DNA of 7,252 nt, from assembly GCA_009929095.1 (NCBI GenBank), contig SABF01000075.1, positions 1-7,252 of the forward strand, in the 5' to 3' direction. The position numbers and the translations under genes were made by a program. Every line of letters starts with the position of its first letter. Position 1 is the stretch's first letter. The notes below the pieces were generated by a model. It made no database searches. It was not told where the DNA came from and was given only the letters and a program-made list of their open reading frames with translations. Origin of the DNA: Erysipelotrichia bacterium (GTDB taxonomy: Bacteria; Bacillota_I; Bacilli_A; Erysipelotrichales; Erysipelotrichaceae). Positions 1 through 5,865 of the stretch are shown one piece after another.

Positions 1-413
1 GTACAGTGAAGTGGTCCAATATGGAACAGGTTCATCGCGATGTCCGCGAAGTCTGTCACAAGCTTCCCAATACGATTGTCACCACACATATGTCTCACTG
101 CTATCCGCAGGGAGCCAACCTGTACTTTATCTTCATCACCAAGATGAGTGATGCAGAAGAATTCAAGAGGTATCATTCCACGATTCTGGATGCCATTCAG
201 AAGTCCGGAGCAGCGCTCAGCCATCATCACGGAATCGGCAAGATGTTTGCCCCATGGCTGGAAGGATCAATTGGCCGCACAGAGTATGGAACATTCCAAG
301 TTCTGAAGCATTATTTTGATCCGGAGAACATGATGAATCCGGGCGGAACACTTGGCCTTGATTTAAAAGAGGAGGACAAGCGGTTTCTGAAAGAGGGAAT
401 CAAGCAGAACTGA
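1..413 (+). CDS. FAD-linked oxidase, C-terminal part (alkyl-DHAP-synthase-like), 5'-truncated by window edge
   Basis: The reading frame is open from the left edge (first full codon at 3) to TGA at 411-413, so about 136 C-terminal residues are present and the real start lies outside the window. The GTG at 6 is an internal codon, not a start. The visible part is the cap and C-terminal segment of the FAD_binding_4/FAD-oxidase_C superfamily. A Ser-His-His-His-Gly-Ile-Gly motif (His codons 222-230) is followed by a Trp-Leu, a Tyr-Gly and a terminal DPENMMNPG-type segment, the usual end of these flavoenzymes. In this superfamily a triple histidine followed by Gly-[VI]-Gly is typical of alkyldihydroxyacetonephosphate synthase, which makes the ether bond of ether lipids; glycolate and D-lactate oxidases share the fold. 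The FAD-binding N-terminal domain cannot be seen, so the substrate is inferred. It is the last gene of its unit, since a hairpin follows within 11 bases. Confidence 0.85.
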   Translation, partial: TVKWSNMEQVHRDVREVCHKLPNTIVTTHMSHCYPQGANLYFIFITKMSDAEEFKRYHSTILDAIQKSGAALSHHHGIGKMFAPWLEGSIGRTEYGTFQVLKHYFDPENMMNPGGTLGLDLKEEDKRFLKEGIKQN

Positions 414-423
414 TGCAGCAAAG

Positions 424-457
424 ATACCGTTTGAAGAGATGACTCTTGAGACGGTAT
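424..457 (+). terminator. Hairpin terminator after the FAD oxidase gene
   Basis: A 7-bp outer stem (ATACCGT at 424-430 with ACGGTAT at 451-457) encloses a second 5-bp stem (AAGAG with CTCTT) around an ATGA loop, with only a small imperfect stretch between them. It starts 11 bases after the stop codon. The following T-run is short (TTTATAT), so termination may be weak or factor-assisted. A small palindrome, GTGC-CAG-GCAC, follows at about 467-477. Confidence 0.6.
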
Positions 458-550
458 TTATATGGTGTGCCAGGCACATAAATCGCTGATAATAAATTGA
501 AGTGACAGAAAAAAACGATTCTATATAGAGCATGGAGAATAATTCATCGG

Positions 551-556
551 TATAAT
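551..556 (+). promoter_or_regulatory. Candidate -10 box of the 591 gene
   Basis: A perfect TATAAT sits 34 bases before the ATG at 591 in an AT-rich stretch. No good TTGACA lies 16-18 bases upstream, so this is a candidate only. A GTGACA/TATAGA pair with 16-base spacing (502-507, 524-529) is a weaker alternative. The gene has its own ribosome binding site (GGGGG at 579-583). Confidence 0.35.
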
Positions 557-590
557 AAATTATGAAAGTTCAAATTCTGGGGGTAATAAG

Positions 591-2165
591 ATGAAGAATA
601 AAACGAAAATGATCCTGATAGCAGTATTGGCTGCTGCAGCATTCCTGCTGTATTACATGGTGCATCCGGCATTGAATCTGCAGAGCAGCGGAACGATTGC
701 ACTGATTCTGTTTGTTCTGACCATCATAACAGCAGTGATGTCTGTTCAAAAAGACGGCAGCAGATTTGCGGTATCACAGAAGAAGCCGATTCCCTTCTGG
801 ATCGCTCTCGGTATCCTTTGTGTTGTTCTGGTATGCAATCTGATTTTCAGCAGCATGTTTATGAGCCGCCAATATGGATCGCTTATCACTAAAGTCAATG
901 GGGATTTTGCTCAGGACGTACCGGAAGTAGATCTGAACAATGTGGCGGCTATCGATCGCTCCAGCACTGAAAAACTTGGTGATCGCGTGATGGGTCAGCT
1001 TCCGGAGCTGGTTTCTCAGTTTACGGTCAGCGATCAGTATACTCAGATCATCTATCAGGGCAGACTTGTTCGTGTTACTCCAATTGACTACGCTGGCTTC
1101 TTCCAATACATGAATAACCGCAGCAATGGCACTCCGGGTTATATCGTTGTGGACAGCACAACCGGTGAGTCTAAATTGGTACGTACGGCAAAAGGATTGA
1201 AATATACCGAGAATGGAATCCTTGGCGATCAGATTTCCCGTCATGTCCAGCTGCAGTATCCTACTGCCATGCTTTACAGTTCTCATTTTGAAGTTGATGA
1301 AGAGGGAAATCCTTACTGGATTACTCCGATCAAGAAGGTGGCTGCCGTAGATGAAATGCTTGATGTACAGGGTGTGATTATCACAGATGCAGTAACCGGC
1401 AAGAGCAAACGCTGTCAGAAAGATGATATTCCGGAATGGGTGGATTACGTCTACCCGGCATCATTGATAGAAACACAGCTGAATGATAATGGTAAATATC
1501 AGAGCGGCTGGTGGAACAGCATGATCGGCCAGAAGGGTGTAACCAAGACAACAGATGGATATAATTATGTAGCCTGCAACGGCAATCAGGATGTGTGCCT
1601 GTATACCGGCATTACGTCTGCCGCTTCAGATGAATCGAATCTGGGCTTTGTGCTGTCTAATATGCGTACCAAGGAAACCAGATATTATGCAGCACCGGGT
1701 GCGGAAGAATACTCTGCGATGGAGACTGCCAGGGGCATCGTGCAGGAAAAGAATTATACTGCTACATTCCCGATTCTTGTGAATGTCAATGGGAAGCCAA
1801 CCTATATGCTCAGCCTTAAAGATGATGCAGGTCTGGTGAAGATGTATTCCTTTGTTGATGCTCAGGATTATCAGAAGGTTACTGCGACGGACTCTTCCAA
1901 GGGACTTCAGACAGCACTGAATGAATACAAGAAGGCCTACAGTATCACCGGCTACAGCAGTTCTTCAGAAACAATCACCGGAAAGGTTGCGGATCTTAGA
2001 ACAGCAGTAGTCAGCGGCTATACCTATTACTACCTGGTTGTGAATGGCACTGCATATACAGCAATTGCCAGTGAAACGGATCGAATTCTGCCATTCATTG
2101 AAATTGGCGATACTGTAAAATTTGAAGCAGATGAGACAGGCGTCATCACCAGTATTGAAAAATAG
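591..2165 (+). CDS. Membrane-anchored extracytoplasmic protein with PepSY-like blocks and OB-like tail, function unknown
   Basis: This is a 524-residue protein. Three hydrophobic segments lie at about residues 7-24, 34-51 and 68-90. Basic residues before the first helix and between the second and third (KKP at 64-66) place the N-terminus inside, and so the large remainder (91-524) outside. The external part has recurring blocks of the form Gly-hydrophobic-hydrophobic-x-Asp/Asn-x-x-Thr-Gly/Lys-Glu/Lys at about 182-193, 260-270 and around 350, similar to PepSY-type modules. It also has well-ordered Trp/Tyr/Pro motifs such as PYWITP (240-245) and PEWVD. From about 462 to the end the sequence alternates beta-strand and turn and includes an IGDTVKFE segment, which suggests a small OB-like or beta-barrel domain. 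I recognise a conserved Bacillota family resembling this but know no function; some databases may label relatives CvpA- or Tat-like, which I cannot confirm. The ATG at 591 follows GGGGG with 7-base spacing. The gene is monocistronic, lying between a promoter-like sequence and a terminator hairpin. No active-site motif is evident, so a structural, folding or envelope-sensing role is only a guess. Confidence 0.85.
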   Translation: MKNKTKMILIAVLAAAAFLLYYMVHPALNLQSSGTIALILFVLTIITAVMSVQKDGSRFAVSQKKPIPFWIALGILCVVLVCNLIFSSMFMSRQYGSLITKVNGDFAQDVPEVDLNNVAAIDRSSTEKLGDRVMGQLPELVSQFTVSDQYTQIIYQGRLVRVTPIDYAGFFQYMNNRSNGTPGYIVVDSTTGESKLVRTAKGLKYTENGILGDQISRHVQLQYPTAMLYSSHFEVDEEGNPYWITPIKKVAAVDEMLDVQGVIITDAVTGKSKRCQKDDIPEWVDYVYPASLIETQLNDNGKYQSGWWNSMIGQKGVTKTTDGYNYVACNGNQDVCLYTGITSAASDESNLGFVLSNMRTKETRYYAAPGAEEYSAMETARGIVQEKNYTATFPILVNVNGKPTYMLSLKDDAGLVKMYSFVDAQDYQKVTATDSSKGLQTALNEYKKAYSITGYSSSSETITGKVADLRTAVVSGYTYYYLVVNGTAYTAIASETDRILPFIEIGDTVKFEADETGVITSIEK

Positions 2166-2242
2166 CAGAAGTTTCATGAATGCAGAATGACTGTCGGGTT
2201 CTGAAATCAGTTATTCTCTATGGCTCAGACATGATGTGAAAT

Positions 2243-2276
2243 ATGGTGCAGCACTCCTTCGGGATGGCCGCACCAT
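2243..2276 (+). terminator. Hairpin with UUCG tetraloop downstream of the membrane-anchored protein gene
   Basis: ATGGTGC (2243-2249) pairs with GCACCAT (2270-2276). The inside folds further into a short CTCC/GGAT-like stem closed by a C-UUCG-G tetraloop (2257-2262), one of the most stable RNA loops. The following tract is only TTGTTAT, so U-richness is moderate. It lies about 78 bases after the stop codon at 2163-2165 and separates this gene from the ABC operon. Confidence 0.6.
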
Positions 2277-2439
2277 TTGTTATGACGGAAATAAACGAGT
2301 CTGTTTTCTGATTTAGCAAGCAGTGAATTTATGTGTGATTTTGAAATAATGCCGTTACTTTATTTAGCAGAAAAAGATTGGATTGGGCGCTGAAAAGTCA
2401 ACTGTTATGCATAGAATAATAGTATAGTTTAATCAGACT

Positions 2440-2444
2440 GGAGG
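2440..2444 (+). promoter_or_regulatory. Ribosome binding site of the ABC ATPase gene
   Basis: GGAGG stands eight bases before the ATG at 2453 and fixes that start. Upstream, TAGAAT (2412-2417) and TATAGT (2423-2428) are -10-like, but neither has a convincing -35 at proper spacing, so I do not call a promoter. Confidence 0.7.
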
Positions 2445-2452
2445 CAATTGTT

Positions 2453-3790
2453 ATGAGTGTGGATCTGTTGTTTGGCAATACATCTCAGGGGATCAGTTTA
2501 TTCCTGGCAATCCTTGCGATTCCCGGTTATTGGCTAATTTTTAAAAAGTGCGGTCTGAAACCTTGGACAGCACTGATCCCCATATTTAATGATCTGCAGC
2601 TTGGCAGATGTGCGCACTGCGAGGATGACGGGCGAAAACTGCTGGTTTCTACCGGCTTCTACAGTCTGTTCTATATGATGTGCTGCATCCCTGAAGTTTT
2701 ATCAAGCAGTCTTGGAATCCTGCTTTCCATATGCATGTTCATCACGCAGATATTTGTGTTCATCTTCAATCTGCGAATCTATGCAGGTCTTTGCCAGGTA
2801 TTCGGACAGAAGAAAATATGGATTGTTGCCTGGATTCTTATGAGTGGTGTCTCTTCACTGGTCTGGGGAATTGTTAGTGATTTTCAGCCGTCTTCTCCTG
2901 CAGTTACGCCCTCCACAGCACCGGCAGCAGTTGAAGTGCCGGTAGAAAAACTGGAAAAGGGACTGACGATCAATTTGAAATCACGAACTGTTCTGAAGTA
3001 CATGCACCGGAAATATCTTCTGAAAGACATTCATATCAATATCAAGCCCGGTTCCATGGTGCTGCTTCTTGGCGGCTCCGGTTCCGGCAAATCTACATTC
3101 ATCAATGCAATCACAGGCTATGAAAAAGCAAATGCTGAAATGCTTCTGAACAGCCGCAGCATTTATCATGACTATAGGGAAGTGAAATATGATATCGGGC
3201 TTGCTCCGCAGGCAGATATGATGCGTGAACATGACACAGTATACAAGACGGTGCTGGACGCTGCTGATATGCGTATGCCGAAAGGGACTAAAGCAGCTGA
3301 AAGAAAGAAGAGAACTGAGGAAGTACTTGACTTCATCGGTCTTGGAGCGACCAAGGAAAACATGGTATCCATGCTGTCTGGCGGACAGAAGAAACGACTG
3401 TCCATCGCCATGGAACTTGTTTCGAATCCTTATCTTCTGGTACTGGATGAACCGGATTCAGGACTGGATGGTGTCATCGCAAGAGAGATCATGCTGAAAC
3501 TGCGGGAATTAGCCGATCAGGGTCATATTGTTATAGTCATAACGCATACACCGGATCGTGTCAGAGATCTGTTTGATTCCACAATTATTCTTGCAAGAGA
3601 CAGTGACAGAACCGGCCGTCTTGCCTTCTATGGAACAATCACGGGGGCATTGAGATACTTCAAGAAAAAATCCATGGAGCAGATACTTTTGACCATCAAT
3701 CCCAAAAAGGAAGGCGGCGAAGGACGTTCTGATGAATTTATTGAGAAATACGACAAAAAACGCATCGAGGGGAAGGCTTACAATGGATGA
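2453..3790 (+). CDS. ABCG-like ABC transporter ATPase with an N-terminal DUF5684-like membrane domain
   Basis: This 445-residue protein has two parts. Residues 1-141 form four hydrophobic segments (about 12-30, 62-79, 86-107, 120-141) with a KPWTALIPIFN motif (37-46) and FGQKK after the third helix, the pattern of the DUF5684 membrane family. A Pro/Ala/Ser/Thr-rich linker (about 143-165) follows. Residues 170-440 form an ATP-binding cassette with every key motif: Walker A GGSGSGKS (207-214), Q-loop Gln253 (in APQAD), signature LSGGQ (308-312, followed by KKRLSIAMEL), Walker B ending LVLDEP (329-334), a D-loop SGLD (336-339) and the switch His365. The cassette most resembles the ABCG/White half-transporter type, also found in mycobacterial Rv1747-like exporters. 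All catalytic residues are present, so it should hydrolyse ATP. The GGAGG at 2440-2444 fixes the start. Its stop codon overlaps the start of the permease gene, so the two form one exporter. The substrate is unknown. The membrane domain could anchor, dimerise or sense; its fusion to the ATPase is unusual. Confidence 0.9.
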   Translation: MSVDLLFGNTSQGISLFLAILAIPGYWLIFKKCGLKPWTALIPIFNDLQLGRCAHCEDDGRKLLVSTGFYSLFYMMCCIPEVLSSSLGILLSICMFITQIFVFIFNLRIYAGLCQVFGQKKIWIVAWILMSGVSSLVWGIVSDFQPSSPAVTPSTAPAAVEVPVEKLEKGLTINLKSRTVLKYMHRKYLLKDIHINIKPGSMVLLLGGSGSGKSTFINAITGYEKANAEMLLNSRSIYHDYREVKYDIGLAPQADMMREHDTVYKTVLDAADMRMPKGTKAAERKKRTEEVLDFIGLGATKENMVSMLSGGQKKRLSIAMELVSNPYLLVLDEPDSGLDGVIAREIMLKLRELADQGHIVIVITHTPDRVRDLFDSTIILARDSDRTGRLAFYGTITGALRYFKKKSMEQILLTINPKKEGGEGRSDEFIEKYDKKRIEGKAYNG

Positions 3791-4727
3791 GGGAAAAGTA
3801 AAGCACATTGGTCATCTTGCTCAGATACGGGTATATCTTGGCAAGATGTTCAGAATGTTCATCTATCAGAAAGACTGGAAGCTTCTGCCAATGGCTGCGA
3901 TCATTGCCGGAGCAGTTGCCTTTGTGACTGGCAATAGCATGTTTGTGACGATGGAAGGAACAATGCAGGGCTCTCTGGCACTGAGCTGCGTGTGTCTATG
4001 GAATGGGTTCTTCAACTCCATTCAGGTTGTATGCCGCGAGCGGGCAGTGATTAAAAGAGAACATCGGGCAGGCATGCATGTCAGTTCTTATGTGCTGTCA
4101 CATGTGATCTATCAGGCCTGCCTGTGCGTTCTTCAGGTAGTCATTACCATCATTGTATGTACGTTTGCCAAGTATGCATTTCCAACCCAGGGCATTATGA
4201 CGCCATGGTTCATGACAGACTTTGCAATCTCCATGTTTCTGATCACGTTTGCGGCGGATATGCTGTCACTGTTTATCTCCTGTTTTGTTAAGTCAACTAC
4301 GGCAGCGATGACTGTTATGCCGTTTCTATTGATATTTCAGCTGATCTTTTCCGGTTCTTTATTTCCTCTTGGAACCAATGCAAAGATGATATCGGATCTT
4401 ACTGTCACTAAGTGGGGGATGAACAGCATCTGTGCTGAGTCCAGGTATAATGACCAGCCGATGGTTTCGGTATGGAATCAGATTTATTCCGTGCGCAGTT
4501 TGGAGTTTGACGGGGTTAAGCCGGTTGAGATTGTAACGGAATATTTGGAACAGAACCATCTGGTCGATGAGTTTACCAAGGTTACTGCTCAGGCAGCACG
4601 GGTTGAAGACTACAACAGCACAGCGAAAAATGTGAGCAAATGCTGGTCCATGCTGGTATCTATGTCACTTGTATTCATGGCGGCAGCAGTGATCAGTCTG
4701 GAGTTTGTTGATAAAGATAAACGATAG
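3783..4727 (+). CDS. ABC-2 type permease subunit of an ABCG-like exporter
   Basis: The protein is 314 residues. An ATG at 3732 is in frame, but 3783 is the better start: GGGGAAGG (3769-3776) precedes it by 6 bases and it overlaps the ATPase stop (3788-3790) by 8 bases, the usual arrangement for translational coupling. Six hydrophobic segments are seen at about 35-53, 63-82, 105-128, 147-169, 174-196 and 288-307, in the ABC2_membrane layout. After the second helix, RERAVIKREHRAGM (85-98) matches the conserved coupling-region pattern of ABCG permeases, and after the fifth, FSGSLFPL (189-196) is also typical. A roughly 90-residue hydrophilic loop (197-287) before the last helix should lie outside the cell, as in ABCG proteins, where it may meet substrates or partners. 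With the preceding gene it makes a two-protein exporter, probably a dimer of the pair. The cargo is unknown; lipid- or peptide-like substrates are only a possibility. The unit ends before the terminator at 4765-4811. Confidence 0.88.
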   Translation: MDEGKVKHIGHLAQIRVYLGKMFRMFIYQKDWKLLPMAAIIAGAVAFVTGNSMFVTMEGTMQGSLALSCVCLWNGFFNSIQVVCRERAVIKREHRAGMHVSSYVLSHVIYQACLCVLQVVITIIVCTFAKYAFPTQGIMTPWFMTDFAISMFLITFAADMLSLFISCFVKSTTAAMTVMPFLLIFQLIFSGSLFPLGTNAKMISDLTVTKWGMNSICAESRYNDQPMVSVWNQIYSVRSLEFDGVKPVEIVTEYLEQNHLVDEFTKVTAQAARVEDYNSTAKNVSKCWSMLVSMSLVFMAAAVISLEFVDKDKR

Positions 4728-4764
4728 CTGATACCTTATTGAACCAGCAGCCGGGATCATCAGA

Positions 4765-4811
4765 AAAAACAGGAAGCAGAGCACGGGAATGTGCAGATGT
4801 TTCCTGTTTTT
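4765..4811. terminator. Bidirectional intrinsic terminator between converging genes
   Basis: An 11-bp stem pairs AAAAACAGGAA (4765-4775) with TTCCTGTTTTT (4801-4811). Inside it, GCAC (4781-4784) and GTGC (4791-4794) can form a second stem. The A-run on one side and T-run on the other give a U-tract in either direction. It follows the ABC permease stop (plus strand) by 37 bases and also lies beyond the 3' end of the minus-strand lipoprotein, the usual place for a shared terminator. Confidence 0.85.
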
Positions 4812-4847
4812 AGTGCGAAAGATTTTACTGATCAGTGGTCGATGATA

Positions 4848-5479
4848 TTACTTCATGCCATACTGTTCTTTTTCAGAGGCAAATCCCTGAGTGAAGGTAA
4901 TATTGAAGTTCGCTCCTTTATCTCCCCGGACGTTTTGCCAGGCTGCAATAGTGGTGGTGATTCCATCATTCTTGCTTCGGATTCCGCAGCTGGATATCCA
5001 AACTGCTTGATAGCTTCATCATAGGTGAATGTATCTTCAACTGAGATTGCATTGAAGTCATCCTGAGTGACGGTATTGGCTCCTTCCATAATTCCGAATC
5101 CGGAATAGCCTTTTGTAATTGCCCTGCCGTCTATGAAGGTAACTGCATAAAATGCCATATCGCCAAATGTTATTTCGTCCCAGGTATCCATAACCATATT
5201 TGAATCACCCGGAGTATCTTCGGTGGAGCTGGTCGGCTCGCCAAGAATTACAATTACATCATCAATGGTGGAACCTCCCTCACCGCTGTCCATATCTCCA
5301 ATCATGATGGAGTGATAATTTGACCTGGCCATTTCGACAAGTGCTCTTATATCTGCAGTCGGTGCAGCAGTCACAGCAGCTGTGGAAGATTTTGGGGAAC
5401 TTGGCGCTGTAGTTCCTGCACAGGCCGCAGGAGAAGAAGTGACTATTGAAGCAAAAATAATTCTGTAGATTTTATAAAT
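4848..5479 (-). pseudogene. Two-domain BLIP/SmpA-like lipoprotein, probable pseudogene (non-ATG start, 3' frameshift)
   Basis: The frame reads leftward from about 5479. An AGGAGG (5493-5488) lies 8 bases before ATT (5479-5477) with no ATG near it, and an in-frame stop just upstream (5485-5483) rules out a longer start. The signal peptide has Lys and Arg early, then a hydrophobic stretch, ending Pro-Ala-Ala-Cys (Cys20) where a lipobox would normally have Leu before Ala-Ala-Cys. A Ser/Pro/Thr/Ala-rich spacer follows, then two tandem repeats of about 75 residues in the BLIP/SmpA(BamE)/DUF3862-like style: one around NYHSIMIGD...DDVIVILGEPTSS, and one around DDFNAISVEDTFTYDEAIKQFGYP. The protein would be about 210 residues. 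The open frame ends at 4853-4855, but the last ~30 residues lose family character. A shift by one base at about 4970-4975 (GCA-AGA probably once GCA-AAG) restores a convincing end: an AAWQNVRGDKG stretch, an ANFNITF stretch and a terminal QYGMK before TAA at 4850-4848. The missing start, altered lipobox and frameshift together suggest decay, though a sequencing error cannot be excluded for any one. Role of the family: outside the cell, unknown. Confidence 0.8.
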
Positions 5480-5487
5480 AATTTATT

Positions 5488-5493
5488 CCTCCT
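5488..5493 (-). promoter_or_regulatory. Shine-Dalgarno site of the lipoprotein gene, upstream of an AUU start
   Basis: On the minus strand AGGAGG stands 8 bases before ATT at 5479-5477 (5 bases before another ATT at 5482-5480). A perfect Shine-Dalgarno at the best spacing, with ATT where ATG should be, points to a start codon lost by one substitution, or to rare AUU initiation as in infC. Confidence 0.7.
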
Positions 5494-5788
5494 GCCTGAT
5501 TGGCATTGCAGCCGGACTAAGTGAAAAGAATGCTGTTCAATTTTGAAGAACTGCAATGGCTGCAGCAATGTTTGCTGTCTGTATTGCAAACCAGTATATT
5601 TCAGAAATCTGATTTTCTGTGATCGTCATAAATAATACGGGGTGACAGAACAGGGATAAAAAGGTACTTGAAAAGAATTTAGTGATCTGCGGGAGTATTC
5701 AGTTGAAAAACAGGATAGATTCATCTCGGGTTTCACAGCAATGAATCAGACAGCAAATACCTAAAGTGCTGCAATTGGCCTCTCTGTG
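5494..5788. other. Intergenic stretch between the divergent lipoprotein and MarR genes, no gene seen
   Basis: These 295 bases hold no ORF with a believable start and ribosome binding site. An 8-bp inverted repeat (CATTGCAG 5504-5511, CTGCAATG 5551-5558) and the palindrome GCTGCAGC (about 5559-5566) could fold in the 5' leader of the minus-strand gene. TATACT, read on the minus strand at about 5595-5600, is -10-like but lacks a matching -35. A decayed gene cannot be excluded. Confidence 0.5.
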
Positions 5789-5806
5789 ATGTTGACAAAT
5801 CAACAT
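5789..5806. promoter_or_regulatory. Operator O1 of the MarR-DegV operon
   Basis: A perfect inverted repeat, ATGTTGA-CAAA-TCAACAT (7-4-7), covers the TTGACA of the promoter. It repeats the arms of the palindrome at 5830-5847 exactly and differs only in the 4-base spacer. Centre-to-centre distance is 41 bases, close to four helix turns, so bound repressors would lie on the same DNA face. The likely binder is the MarR protein encoded next to it. Confidence 0.85.
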
Positions 5807-5820
5807 TATACAAGTAACAT
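5792..5820 (+). promoter_or_regulatory. Promoter of the MarR-DegV operon
   Basis: A consensus -35, TTGACA (5792-5797), inside operator O1 is followed after 17 bases by TAACAT (5815-5820), a 4/6 match to TATAAT. Start of transcription would be at about 5826-5828, just before operator O2. A promoter pinned between two identical operators is typical of an autorepressed unit. Confidence 0.65.
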
Positions 5821-5829
5821 ATCCCAGGA

Positions 5830-5847
5830 ATGTTGATTGATCAACAT
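5830..5847. promoter_or_regulatory. Operator O2 of the MarR-DegV operon
   Basis: A second perfect inverted repeat, ATGTTGA-TTGA-TCAACAT, has arms identical to O1. It sits just past the likely transcription start and before the ribosome binding site. It contains an ATG in frame with MarR (5830), which is not the real start because no proper Shine-Dalgarno precedes it. Confidence 0.85.
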
Positions 5848-5865
5848 TTAAAAAGGAGCTCAGAT

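Noticed and set aside
774..1286. Minus-strand 170-codon frame
   Set aside because: It lies wholly within the well-supported plus-strand gene at 591-2165, shows no family likeness and no ribosome binding site.
2412..2428. TAGAAT and TATAGT as -10 boxes for the ABC operon
   Set aside because: No acceptable -35 lies at 16-18 bases from either one.
3732..3782. Longer permease start at ATG 3732
   Set aside because: It would overlap the ATPase by 59 bases with no good Shine-Dalgarno; 3783 has GGGGAAGG and the usual short overlap.
4791..5024. Plus-strand frame opposite the lipoprotein 3' end
   Set aside because: It starts in the terminator and runs antisense to the lipoprotein gene; the minus strand has the family-like sequence.
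5530..5622. A 30-codon plus-strand frame beginning at ATG 5530
   Set aside because: It has no Shine-Dalgarno, is very short, and has no recognisable family; it may be a remnant but cannot be supported.
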